Below, piece after piece: positions 7,652-15,834 of a DNA stretch of 32,379 nt. The stretch spans positions 1 through 32,379 of the forward strand of contig VGVE01000035.1 of NCBI GenBank assembly GCA_016874135.1, read 5' to 3'. Position 1 is the stretch's first letter. Every line of letters starts with the position of its first letter. The DNA is from Gammaproteobacteria bacterium (GTDB lineage: Bacteria; Pseudomonadota; Gammaproteobacteria; Pseudomonadales; Azotimanducaceae). A program made the translations under genes and the position numbers. The notes beneath the pieces are model-generated. The model made no database searches and was not told the origin of the DNA. It was given only the letters and a program-made list of their open reading frames with translations.

Positions 7652-8761
7652 TCAAAGCGCCCGGTGGTCAAAGGTCACGCTCTTGATGAGCGCAAACACC
7701 TCGCCTCCGGGCACCAGCTGCAAGTCCGCTACGGCATCCCGCGTAATACGCGCCCGTAGGTGCTGATTGCCAGCGTTCAACAGAACTTCGGCGTAGGGTG
7801 ATCCCGCTTCCAGATCCACCTCCAGTACTTCTGCAGGCACGACATTGCGAATGGAAATGCCGCGCGGCTGTTCCGTGGCAATGGCGACGTCCCGGGACCG
7901 AATACGCAGGCGTACCGCTGTGCCGGGTTCCAACCGGTCCAGCATGGGCATGCTTATTCTCGTTCCGGCAAAGCCCATGAGGGTAAGAAAGCGGGTTGGA
8001 TCGTGACGTTCAACCTGCGCGGTGACCACCGATCCGCCCTCGAAGCGTCCGGTTACGGACTGCACATCCAGACGTTCGAGCACCGCACCCGTTTCACCGT
8101 GTGCGAGCACCTCGCCATCCGCCAGCACCAGCAGGTGATCAGCAACCCGAACGAGTTCATCGACACTGTGGCTCACGTAGAGCATGGGTACGCGGAATTC
8201 GCTCTTGATCCTCGCCAGAAACGGCAGGATATCGACCTTGCGCCCAAGATCCAGGGCAGAAAGGGGCTCATCGAGCAACATGAGTGCAGGATCGGAGAGC
8301 AGGGCCCGACCGAGTGCGACACGCTGGGTTTCGCCTCCCGACAATCCGTTTACGTGGCGATGCAGCAGCGAACCCAGATCAAGCGCTTCTACCACCCGAT
8401 CGAAACCCGGCCTGCCCGGCCAGTCTTCTGAAGAGTTGTGGCGGGATTTCAACCGACGAACTGGATAGTCGAGATTGCCGCGCACATCGAGATGAGAGAA
8501 AAGCGCTCCCCGCTGAAACACGTAACCGGCACGACGTCGGTGCGGCGGCCAGTTAACGCCTTTGATCGAGTCCAGCCAGAGTTCTTCTCCAAGCCGAATC
8601 GAACCGTCCGCCGCCTGGAACCCGGCTACCGCACGAAGTAACGTGGTTTTTCCCGATCCGCTTCGCCCGAAGATGCCGGTACATCCGCCCGTCTCAACCA
8701 ACTCCCTCACGGCAAGCTCAAAACCGCCTACGCGGCAGCGAAGATCGAGGTGCAACATCAT
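7652..8761 (-). CDS. modC: Molybdate ABC transporter ATP-binding protein ModC
   Basis: A 369-residue ABC ATPase that powers molybdate import. Walker A is GRSGSGKTT (about 32-40), the Q-loop lies near Q83, the signature is LSGGE (about 140-144), Walker B is LMLLDE (about 160-165) and the switch His is near 198. The C-terminal third (about 240-369) is a TOBE/Mop-like domain that binds molybdate and is diagnostic of ModC rather than a generic importer ATPase. The start codon overlaps the modB stop by four bases, so translation is coupled. No modA or modE is present beside it. Confidence 0.92.
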   Translation of the reverse strand: MMLHLDLRCRVGGFELAVRELVETGGCTGIFGRSGSGKTTLLRAVAGFQAADGSIRLGEELWLDSIKGVNWPPHRRRAGYVFQRGALFSHLDVRGNLDYPVRRLKSRHNSSEDWPGRPGFDRVVEALDLGSLLHRHVNGLSGGETQRVALGRALLSDPALMLLDEPLSALDLGRKVDILPFLARIKSEFRVPMLYVSHSVDELVRVADHLLVLADGEVLAHGETGAVLERLDVQSVTGRFEGGSVVTAQVERHDPTRFLTLMGFAGTRISMPMLDRLEPGTAVRLRIRSRDVAIATEQPRGISIRNVVPAEVLEVDLEAGSPYAEVLLNAGNQHLRARITRDAVADLQLVPGGEVFALIKSVTFDHRAL

Positions 8762-9459
8762 CCCACCCGCACCGCTGCGCGCCGGTTGAAAACGTACACA
8801 CAGGTCAACACAACCAGAGCAAATGCCACCAGGATCAGCGCCAGTGTATGCGCCAGATCAAAACGCAGGGTCTCCACATATTCGTACAACGCGATGGACA
8901 CCACCCGGGTTTCACCCGGGATGCTGCCGCCCACCATCAGTACCACGCCGAATTCCCCGATCGTGTGCGCAAACGAGAGGATGCCGGCGCTGACAAAACC
9001 GCGCATCGCGAGCGGGCATGCGATGCTGACGAACACATCAAGGGGCGAAGCCCCCAGGCTCGCTGCGGCTTCGAGAGGCTGCCGGTCGATGGTCTCAAAA
9101 GCGGTTTGCAACGGCTGCACCATGAACGGCAGGGAGTAGATGACCGACGCGATCAGCAGCCCTTCAAAAGAAAACACCAGCGTTTGCCCGGTCACGTTCA
9201 CCCAGAGGGCGCCGACCGGCGAATCAGGGCTCATCAGCATCAGCAGATAGAAACCGAGCACGGTGGGGGGCAGAACCAGCGGCAGTGCAGTAACGGCTTC
9301 GATCAGTGGCTTGGCCACGTTGCGGGTATTCGCGAGCCACCACGCGAATGGTGTACCGATCAGAAAGAGAACGAGGGTCGTTGCCGCGGCGAGCTGTACG
9401 GTCAGCCAGAGTGTTGGTCCGAGTTCGACAAGGAGATCAGGCGGGAGTTCGGTCAACAT
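8758..9459 (-). CDS. modB: Molybdate ABC transporter permease ModB
   Basis: A 233-residue inner-membrane permease with about five transmembrane helices and the EAA loop (EAAASLGASPLDVF) that docks onto ModC. LPLVLPPTVLGFYLL, the IYSLPFMVQP segment and FAHTIGEFGVVLMVGG are classical ModB sequence. Its start overlaps the stop of the upstream P450 gene by seven bases (9453-9459), an arrangement in which modA would normally occupy the upstream position. The ribosome site is weak (GGATGG), consistent with translational coupling to the P450 gene. Confidence 0.92.
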   Translation of the reverse strand: MLTELPPDLLVELGPTLWLTVQLAAATTLVLFLIGTPFAWWLANTRNVAKPLIEAVTALPLVLPPTVLGFYLLMLMSPDSPVGALWVNVTGQTLVFSFEGLLIASVIYSLPFMVQPLQTAFETIDRQPLEAAASLGASPLDVFVSIACPLAMRGFVSAGILSFAHTIGEFGVVLMVGGSIPGETRVVSIALYEYVETLRFDLAHTLALILVAFALVVLTCVYVFNRRAAVRVG

Positions 9460-10673
9460 GGTTGGGGTACCATCCGCAGATGACTGAACCCCCGGAACCG
9501 CGCCCGTTGCGCTCGTCTACCTTCAATCACCTGCAAGGATGGAAGGCGTTCGAACAACCGGATCAGTGCTATCCGCGCTTCGAGCCGCGCTACGTTGAGC
9601 CCGGCGCAGGTGTGGATACCGCTGCCGAACGCCAGATGCGGGTTCGGCGAACGCTCAGGATCGAAGGTCTCCGGATCCGAAAAGACCTGCTCATCACGGT
9701 TAGCGGCACCAATGTACAAGGTCAGAACACTGTCTGCAGGAATCGACTGACCACCTATTTCCACATCGTAGGTGGTGGTGCGATTACCGAGCTGATTGGG
9801 GCTTTCGAAGCGCAGCACTTCTTCCACGACGCCATCAATGGCATCCGGTTTGGCGCGCAGCAGATCCCGTACGTTGGCGCGCTCCGCCATGAGTGCGGCA
9901 CCATTGCCGATAAGGTTTGTGGTGGTCTCGTGCCCGGCGTTGAGGAGGAAAATGCACTGGTGCAGGAGTTCGCTGGCCACACACCCACCCTCGACGCCTT
10001 CAACCCGCAGCAGGCGGGCGAGCAGATCGTCATCGGCGTCGGTAAGGCTCGAACGTCTGTCGCCAATGAACGTTTCGAGAAAGTGGATAAAGTCGCTGAC
10101 GGCACGATTGCCACGTTCGAGACCTTCCGCATCCAAGCCAAACTCAAGTGCACCGAGGATGCTAAGCGACCATCCCCGCAGCGGTCCGCGTAATTGCGGA
10201 GGTATACCGAGCAGGCTGGAAATGACTTCAATGGGTATCGCGGCGGCATAATCATCAATCAGATCGAACTCCTCGCGGCAGGGAATCGTATCCAAAAGGT
10301 CTGCGACCACCCGCTCCACGGCAGGCGCCAGCGCGGACACGTTCCGTGGCGATAGCGCATCACCAATGGCGCGGCGTACCAGCGTATGCAGTGGCGGATC
10401 GTTGAACACGAGGCTTGGGGTGTGGTGTTGAAAAAGCGGGGAGCCAGCACCGAAGACCGGTGCAAACCGCACACGTTTGTCCGAACTGAACCGGCGCGTA
10501 TCGCGATAAACCTCATGACAATCCGCGTGACAGCTCAGAAACCAGCTGCCATCCGGACAATGCAGGACCGGTGCTTCCCGGCGTAGCCGCTGCCACGTCG
10601 GATACGGATCGCGATAAAACACCTCGGACAAGCGCCGCGGATCGAATACCGCCGGTGGGATGGCCTCAGTCAT
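9453..10673 (-). CDS. Cytochrome P450 (bacterial class I type)
   Basis: A 406-residue soluble P450 with all key motifs: the I-helix AGHETTT (about 246-252), the K-helix EEVLR (ExxR, about 284-288) and the heme-binding loop FGSGIHTCAG with the Cys ligand near residue 356. It would hydroxylate a hydrophobic substrate using electrons from a ferredoxin and reductase, neither of which is encoded here. The start ATG 10673 overlaps the stop of the dioxygenase gene as ATGA, so the two oxygenases are translationally coupled. A longer frame to 10721 has no advantage. The gene also overlaps modB. It is only distantly similar to the second P450 at 20494-21747, so the two are not recent duplicates. Confidence 0.92.
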   Translation of the reverse strand: MTEAIPPAVFDPRRLSEVFYRDPYPTWQRLRREAPVLHCPDGSWFLSCHADCHEVYRDTRRFSSDKRVRFAPVFGAGSPLFQHHTPSLVFNDPPLHTLVRRAIGDALSPRNVSALAPAVERVVADLLDTIPCREEFDLIDDYAAAIPIEVISSLLGIPPQLRGPLRGWSLSILGALEFGLDAEGLERGNRAVSDFIHFLETFIGDRRSSLTDADDDLLARLLRVEGVEGGCVASELLHQCIFLLNAGHETTTNLIGNGAALMAERANVRDLLRAKPDAIDGVVEEVLRFESPNQLGNRTTTYDVEIGGQSIPADSVLTLYIGAANRDEQVFSDPETFDPERSPNPHLAFGSGIHTCAGLNVARLEARIALIRLFERLPSLQVIEGRRAQRARFRGFSHLRMVPQPC

Positions 10674-11536
10674 GCGCCGTATCGTTCGTGTTCCGGGACT
10701 GGCCGCAGCCGCGGATACCACGGACCGCGCAGCGGATCGCCCGGTTTCAGCCGCAGCGACAACCCCGGCGTCAGCGGCACTATCGGCATCGACGGCGGGC
10801 GGGTCGCGAAGACCACATCATCGCCAAACATGCGGATGGCAAGGACCCGTCGGTGACCATCCAGCCGGGCCGGTCCGCCGCCATGAATGATGCTCGGACT
10901 GGAGATGATGATGTCACCCGGTTCAATCGCCCAGGAGATGATGGGAAAGTCACTGCGGTTCGCTTCGATATCCGGCAACTTCGGAAGCCCCTGCTCGTAG
11001 TAGCTCGCAGACGGGTCGCCGGGATTACGCGGATCAAAACCGTCGTGCATCGTCGCTGCATGGGAACCACGTACGAATTCGAGACACTCGTCAGCACGCA
11101 GCCGATCCAGCGAAATCCAGACCGATGCGAGCTGGAAGCCTGCCACCGGAAAGTAGGGAGTGTCCTGATGCCACGGTGTGCGTTTGGCTCCACCACTGTT
11201 CTTGATGAAAAATTCATCCGAGTAATACCACACACCGTTTGAACCCATGCAGCGGCCAAGCATGTCAGCGAGCGGCGAGTCATACATCAGCCGGCGGATC
11301 TCAACCGCTGCGTCAAAGTTGCGTACGGTTTCCTGGAACTCGCCGGCTTCACCACCATAAAACCGGTGTTTGATCACCGCAGCGTCGCCGAGCACCCGGT
11401 TGAGCCCCATCTCGATGAGCATGAGCCATTGCGGGTCGAGTGCCTTGCGGATGCAGACCGCGCCTTCATTGCGAAATTCCTGCACCACTTCAGAGGTAAT
11501 GAGATCGACGGGATCCGCCGTCACACCGCTCGCCAT
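10670..11536 (-). CDS. Phytanoyl-CoA dioxygenase (PhyH) family protein
   Basis: A 288-residue Fe(II)/2-oxoglutarate-dependent oxygenase. The metal-binding HxD is in PWHQDTPYF (H123, D125) and the distal His in SIIHGGGPA (H218); the basic residues of GHRRV (about 229-230) are placed to bind 2-oxoglutarate. The family hydroxylates acyl-CoAs, ectoine, alkaloids and many other small molecules, so the substrate is open. It is the first gene of the tightly packed PhyH-P450-modB-modC run and is coupled to the P450 by a four-base overlap. The start ATG 11536 has a GGAGGGG-type ribosome site just upstream. Confidence 0.88.
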   Translation of the reverse strand: MASGVTADPVDLITSEVVQEFRNEGAVCIRKALDPQWLMLIEMGLNRVLGDAAVIKHRFYGGEAGEFQETVRNFDAAVEIRRLMYDSPLADMLGRCMGSNGVWYYSDEFFIKNSGGAKRTPWHQDTPYFPVAGFQLASVWISLDRLRADECLEFVRGSHAATMHDGFDPRNPGDPSASYYEQGLPKLPDIEANRSDFPIISWAIEPGDIIISSPSIIHGGGPARLDGHRRVLAIRMFGDDVVFATRPPSMPIVPLTPGLSLRLKPGDPLRGPWYPRLRPVPEHERYGA

Positions 11537-11626
11537 GCTTCCCCTCCCGACTCAGATCAGAGGCCTGCCATCATGCCGAGAGAGTGCAACCGCGGACAAG
11601 GTGTAAGGTTCGCGGTAAGGCTTGCA

Positions 11627-11938
11627 TCACGCACGTCGCAGGCGACTGACCTGCAGACAACGCGGCGCGCCACAGTGATCGCGAAAGGTCGCCGTAGAAA
11701 AGACCTCACCACACACCGAACACTGTCTTTCGACCACACCATTGAATACCACCCCGTTCTGCCGCGCTTCCAGCACCCTGGCGAGCAGTGCGTCGGCCTC
11801 CACCAGGCGGCGAAACTCCGTGTCGCCGATTTCGAGCATTTCCAGTACGTCACTGACCGACCAGCGCGGCGAACGCAGCAGCAACATGGCCGCTTCTGCC
11901 ACAGGGTCAGGACCGGGTTCAGATGCAGGTGTACTCAT
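11627..11938 (-). CDS. Small protein with C-terminal zinc-ribbon-like cysteines (unknown function)
   Basis: I do not recognise a named family. The 103-residue reading from ATG 11938 has a Pro/Glu-rich start, a helical middle (SVSDVLEMLEIGDTEFRRLVEADA, about 27-50) that could be a helix-turn-helix-like or coiled segment, and a C-terminal CSVCGEVF...DHCGAPRC cluster (C73, C76, H88, C89, C94), which suggests a zinc-binding site. The tail is basic (SRLRRA). No strong ribosome site precedes ATG 11938; the frame continues to 12010, so a longer form is possible. It diverges from the gene at 12035 and lies 90 bases upstream of the dioxygenase gene, on the same strand. A regulatory or nucleic-acid-binding role is only a guess. 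Confidence 0.55.
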   Translation of the reverse strand: MSTPASEPGPDPVAEAAMLLLRSPRWSVSDVLEMLEIGDTEFRRLVEADALLARVLEARQNGVVFNGVVERQCSVCGEVFSTATFRDHCGAPRCLQVSRLRRA

Positions 11939-12034
11939 GAGCGGCGACCATACCAGCCGGGCTTCGGGCTGTCGCTGCACCACTTCGCACCGGTAGACTG
12001 GCGAGAACACGGTGGACGACGACGGAGAGCAACC

Positions 12035-12598
12035 ATGGGCGTTCTGGTCAGAGTAGTGAAGTTTCTGCTGACGGCGGTGATTGGCATCGCGATTCTTGCC
12101 GGCGTCGTGGTTTTTGCGCTGCGTTTCGGCGATGGTCCGACGGCGATCATCGCCGGTGGCGCGTTCACGAGCGGAGAGACCTGGTCCGGAGACGAGCCCG
12201 ACTGGTCCTTCGTCAAGGACCGCGAGGAAGTCGAGTTCCAGCTGCTCGATCCCGAGCGGTCACGCACCACCTGGATCGTTGAACATGAGGGCCGGATCTA
12301 CATTCCTTCCGGTTATATGAAGACTACCCTCGGCAAGTTGTGGAAGCAGTGGCCCGCAGAAGCGGAAAAGGATGGGCGGGCGCTGCTGCGGGTGGATGAC
12401 GTGATCTATCCGCGCACCCTGGTCCGGGTGAAAGAGTCGCCGGTTTTGCCCGTCATCGTCAGCGAACTCGAACGCAAGTACCTCTCACAGATCCCTGATG
12501 CACACACAGATGAAGCCGGCCGCCAGGCCATGCGGGAAGGGGCCATCGTACAGATCGCGAATGACGAACTCTGGATATTCGAGCTCACGCCACGCTGA
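12035..12598 (+). CDS. Membrane-anchored protein of unknown function
   Basis: A 187-residue protein with one N-terminal transmembrane helix (about residues 4-28, VKFLLTAVIGIAILAGVVVF) and a soluble domain probably outside the cytoplasm. The domain has a run of predicted strands (EVEFQLLDPE, TTWIVEHEGRIYIPSGY, RALLRVDDVIYPRTLVRV) resembling a small beta-barrel, loosely like FMN-binding split-barrel proteins, but no cofactor motif is certain. ATG 12035 has GGAG eight bases upstream. A much longer open frame (to 11366) runs antisense through the dioxygenase and zinc-ribbon genes and is not credible as coding. It converges with the TIGR03084-type gene, 17 bases away. Confidence 0.75.
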   Translation: MGVLVRVVKFLLTAVIGIAILAGVVVFALRFGDGPTAIIAGGAFTSGETWSGDEPDWSFVKDREEVEFQLLDPERSRTTWIVEHEGRIYIPSGYMKTTLGKLWKQWPAEAEKDGRALLRVDDVIYPRTLVRVKESPVLPVIVSELERKYLSQIPDAHTDEAGRQAMREGAIVQIANDELWIFELTPR

Positions 12599-12615
12599 GC
12601 TGAACTGACCGCACC

Positions 12616-13443
12616 TCAAGCCTTCGGAGCCGGCACCAACAGCGTCGTCGACCGGCGACGGCTTCCGACGGGAGGGGGATCATTGGGTGGCCCGGCAAAA
12701 CACTGTGCGATGGACATCCAGCGGACTGCGTTTTCCCCCTCAACCTGAAGGGAGGTGTCCCCGACGTTGCGTACCTGGGTTATCACCTGACAGAACTCTT
12801 CAGCGGCGCCGGTAATCAGCGCTGATGTCTCACCGTGATTGAATACCCACTCTGCTCCCGATGGCGCGGTGAGATGCACGCAGGGTGCAGGTTCCGGCAC
12901 CTCCAGGCGGCGGTTGCGGAATGTCCAGCCGTAAGTATTCATGCCGAGGACGACGATGTTGCGAATAGCGTCTGAAGAGGACCGGTTGAGCCCAAGCACA
13001 TCGTAAATCGCCTGCGCATGGGACCACGTCTCCATCAACCGTGCGCTGACCGATGAGCGCACACTCATGTCCGGCCCTGCCCACTTCACCCGCCGCGCCG
13101 GATCCGCAGTGCGAAAATTGGCGCATATCTCTTCTGCAAAATCCGACCACAGTTTTACGAGTGCCTGACCGCGCAGTCCGTCAGATTGTTCGAGCTCAAA
13201 CTCACGCATCGACCGGCGCGCCTTGCCGGCATCAAATACTTCGGCCATGTAGGCATCAAAACGTGCCGGTTCGGCGTAGCTCATCCACGCCGCCCTGTTC
13301 CAGACGTGCAGGTGACAGAGTACGTGATTGATCGTCCAAGACTTGAAGCCGGTGACCGCATCAAACTGGTGATCGGCATAGGGGGCGAGGGTCGCCGCGA
13401 TGGCGCGGGTTTCGGCGAGCAAGTCATCAGCCTGACTGAGCAC
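12616..13443 (-). CDS. TIGR03084-type DinB/mycothiol-isomerase-fold protein
   Basis: A 275-residue protein with the N-terminal four-helix metal-binding fold seen in DinB and mycothiol-dependent maleylpyruvate isomerase-like proteins. The pattern SWTINHVLCHLHVWNRAA, LMETWSHAQAIYD and the C-terminal RNRRLEVPEPAPCVHLTAPSG match the TIGR03084 family as I remember it; the spaced His residues would bind a metal. The biochemical role of that family is not established. I chose GTG 13443 because it has a strong TGGAG seven bases upstream; a longer frame to 13539 would begin inside the preceding gene. It follows the PQQ dehydrogenase on the same strand after 92 bases and may end that operon. Confidence 0.75.
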   Translation of the reverse strand: MLSQADDLLAETRAIAATLAPYADHQFDAVTGFKSWTINHVLCHLHVWNRAAWMSYAEPARFDAYMAEVFDAGKARRSMREFELEQSDGLRGQALVKLWSDFAEEICANFRTADPARRVKWAGPDMSVRSSVSARLMETWSHAQAIYDVLGLNRSSSDAIRNIVVLGMNTYGWTFRNRRLEVPEPAPCVHLTAPSGAEWVFNHGETSALITGAAEEFCQVITQVRNVGDTSLQVEGENAVRWMSIAQCFAGPPNDPPPVGSRRRSTTLLVPAPKA

Positions 13444-13535
13444 GGAATTCTCCAGGAAAAAGACTGCCGCACGGTGTACGCGGCATTTCAGTGGATGGTA
13501 ACAGGCCCGGATCGGTGCGACCCAGGCCTCACACC

Positions 13536-15470
13536 TCACTCAGCGGGAGCGAACACCAGCAGCGCATTACCTGGCATGTGGAAGTAAAGGCCATAACCGG
13601 AATTCACCACCACGTGCCCGTCGCCGATCGCCGGACCACCGCCAGACATCCCGCCGCCGCGCGCTTCGATGCCATTGATGCCGTTGACGGGGTTGCGGGT
13701 GTTGAACGCCCACAACAATCGGCCGTCTGCTTCCGCGTAGGCACGGACATACCCGTCTAGATGACCGGCAAACACTGCCCCTTCCATGGCTGTAATCGCG
13801 GCAGATATCCCGGGATCGCAGAACGGGTCTTTTCCTTCGTTGTTTCGCGGACACACCTCGTTGTGGAGCCCCTCCGTACGCACCTGGCTCCAGCGGACTT
13901 TGCCGGAGGCAATGTCTACCGCATGCACCCCTGGTCGCGCCGCCGCCGGATCCAGCACGTCGCCATTGTGGGTGTCGTTCATGTCATTGATCGGCACGTA
14001 AAGGGTGTCTGCGCTGGCGGCCATGCCGAAGTGCACACCACCCTGAATACTCCCGCGCCCTACTCGCACCGACCAACGTTCAGCGCCTTGTTCATCCGGA
14101 TCGAGACCGAACACGGTGCCGTTCTTGTGCCCGGCGAGCAGCACCCGTCGTCCGGCGATGGTTTTGAGGATCATGCTCGCGCCGTGGTCGAAGTCCGGCC
14201 CGTCCTCGGGTGGACAATTGGGATTATCCCGCATCATGCAGGCCACATTCCATGCATCTCCGCGTGTGCTCTGGCGCTGCCACACCCGTTCCCCGGTATC
14301 GAGCTTCACCGCCATGATGGCGTCGCTGTTGCCGTCCGCAGGGGTCGAGTAGTTCTCACCCGTACCGAAGTAGATCAGCCGGCGCTTGGCGTCGATGGCC
14401 GGGCTCGACCACACCGGCGCGCCGGATGGCGATAGGATGGGCGTGCCGAGCGATGTCTTGCCGGTTTCGCGGGGCGCTTCGGGGATCGTGAAGTGTGTCC
14501 AGATGACGCCACCGCTCGCCGCATCCACTGCAACCACCTTGCCCCGGAACGAACAACAGGGATAAGCCGGATCCGCTGCGGGTGTGACCTCGAGGGAAGA
14601 AACCGGCACAAACAGCCGACCTTCGAACAAGGCCGGGGTACCGGTCAGCGTGGTGCTCGGATGCTCGTCCATCCGCAGCATCCAGACACGTTCACCGGTT
14701 CTTGCATCCACGGCATGCAATCGGGCGAGGAGATCACCGAATACCGCCAGCTGATGCGTGGCGGTCTCCGCCAGGACCACAGCAGTCCGTACCTCCGCAC
14801 CTGCGTCGTAGACCCAGCGCTCACAACCGCCTCTCAGATCGAAGGCATAGACATGCCCATCCTGGGAGCCGGAGAAAACAGCGCCATAGCCGATCGCCGG
14901 CTGTGATCGGGTCCGAAGTGCTCCGGGATAGGCAAATGCCCACTTCAGCTTGAGCTTAGGAATGGCAGACGCGGCAAATCCGGCGTCCGCGGCGCTGACG
15001 AAACGCGCCGTATCGTGGCCCCATCCTGCACGCACGGGCAGCTTGTCCGCATCAAACTTCTGGCCCGCTTTACAGGCCGGCGCAGGCGCCACCACTTCCG
15101 CTGCGGTGGCCCGACGCTGGGTGAGATATTCGGCGATATGCGTGCGATCCAGAGCCGATATTGCAGCCGCCTGGGGCTGCATGATGCCGTCGTTCATCGC
15201 CTTGAGAATCGACTGGGGACTCATCATCTCGAGCCACATGGTCTGCGGCGCTTTGGCAACAGAACCGTTATGACAATAGGCGCAGTGTTTGGCGTAGAGC
15301 CCTGCGCCCGGCATCTGATCCCGCGGACCAAATTCTCCTGAGGTAGCCTGGAACTCGTCCACCGAGGACAGGACGGCGGGCTCGTCCGTCGCCGCGACAG
15401 CCAAAGTCCATGCACCGCATAGGCTGATCGTTAGAAGCATCCTGATAACAGAATCGGCAATACGTGACAT
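13536..15470 (-). CDS. Periplasmic cytochrome c-PQQ dehydrogenase (polyvinyl-alcohol-dehydrogenase-like)
   Basis: A 644-residue quinohemoprotein. A signal peptide (MSRIADSVIRMLLTISLCGAWTLAVAA) exports it to the periplasm. A cytochrome c domain follows with the heme site CAYCH at about residues 63-67 and a likely Met ligand in GIMQPQ. The rest is an eight-bladed PQQ beta-propeller with repeated WAF, GSQDGHVYAFD, GKVVAVDAASG and LLAGHKNGTVFGLD blade motifs, ending NSGYGLYFHMPGNALLVF as in polyvinyl alcohol dehydrogenases. It would oxidise a secondary alcohol and pass electrons through its own heme. ATG 15470 has GAGGG upstream and lies eight bases after the cupin stop. Its presence in an acyl-CoA catabolic operon suggests an extracytoplasmic first oxidation of the growth substrate. 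Confidence 0.87.
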   Translation of the reverse strand: MSRIADSVIRMLLTISLCGAWTLAVAATDEPAVLSSVDEFQATSGEFGPRDQMPGAGLYAKHCAYCHNGSVAKAPQTMWLEMMSPQSILKAMNDGIMQPQAAAISALDRTHIAEYLTQRRATAAEVVAPAPACKAGQKFDADKLPVRAGWGHDTARFVSAADAGFAASAIPKLKLKWAFAYPGALRTRSQPAIGYGAVFSGSQDGHVYAFDLRGGCERWVYDAGAEVRTAVVLAETATHQLAVFGDLLARLHAVDARTGERVWMLRMDEHPSTTLTGTPALFEGRLFVPVSSLEVTPAADPAYPCCSFRGKVVAVDAASGGVIWTHFTIPEAPRETGKTSLGTPILSPSGAPVWSSPAIDAKRRLIYFGTGENYSTPADGNSDAIMAVKLDTGERVWQRQSTRGDAWNVACMMRDNPNCPPEDGPDFDHGASMILKTIAGRRVLLAGHKNGTVFGLDPDEQGAERWSVRVGRGSIQGGVHFGMAASADTLYVPINDMNDTHNGDVLDPAAARPGVHAVDIASGKVRWSQVRTEGLHNEVCPRNNEGKDPFCDPGISAAITAMEGAVFAGHLDGYVRAYAEADGRLLWAFNTRNPVNGINGIEARGGGMSGGGPAIGDGHVVVNSGYGLYFHMPGNALLVFAPAE

Positions 15471-15478
15471 GACAACCC

Positions 15479-15829
15479 TCACTGCTTGAGCGACTCCGGC
15501 GAACGGTTGACCGGCTCCCCGAATTGCTCGGGTGGTACTGAGCTTCCGAAGATGATGTGGTAACCGCCACGACTGACTTCCGCGTGCAGCGAATAACGTG
15601 GTACAACGATCTTGGTCCCTGCCTGGCAAGCGTGGATCTTACCCTCGGCCACATCCGTGAAGTAGAGATCGCCGTCGAGCACATACAGTTCCGCATGAAA
15701 ATCATGCCAGTGCGCGGAGTTCTCTACCGGAGGGACATCGAGTTCCAGACGGATGAGCCCGGCCTGGGTGACTCCGACATCGGCCTCAGCCGGTGTACGA
15801 AATGCGTTGTGGGTGATACGAATACTCAT
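15479..15829 (-). CDS. Cupin domain protein
   Basis: A 116-residue single cupin barrel. The first motif HWHDFHAELYVLDGDLYF supplies the metal-binding His and Glu residues; the second region AGTKIVVPRYSLHAEV supplies a further His. Small cupins can be oxygenases, isomerases or sugar/ligand binders, so no reaction is assigned. I prefer ATG 15829, with GGAG eight bases upstream, over the GTG at 15838, which would overlap the preceding gene. It sits between the DUF35 gene and the PQQ dehydrogenase with very short gaps on both sides, so it belongs to the operon. Confidence 0.8.
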   Translation of the reverse strand: MSIRITHNAFRTPAEADVGVTQAGLIRLELDVPPVENSAHWHDFHAELYVLDGDLYFTDVAEGKIHACQAGTKIVVPRYSLHAEVSRGGYHIIFGSSVPPEQFGEPVNRSPESLKQ

Positions 15830-15834
15830 GCCTG

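Noticed and set aside
11366..12034. Long open extension upstream of the gene at 12035
   Set aside because: Antisense to the dioxygenase and zinc-ribbon genes, with no family likeness; ATG 12035 has the ribosome site and begins the membrane helix.
13761..14435. 224-codon plus-strand frame
   Set aside because: Shadow of the PQQ dehydrogenase gene; no domain.
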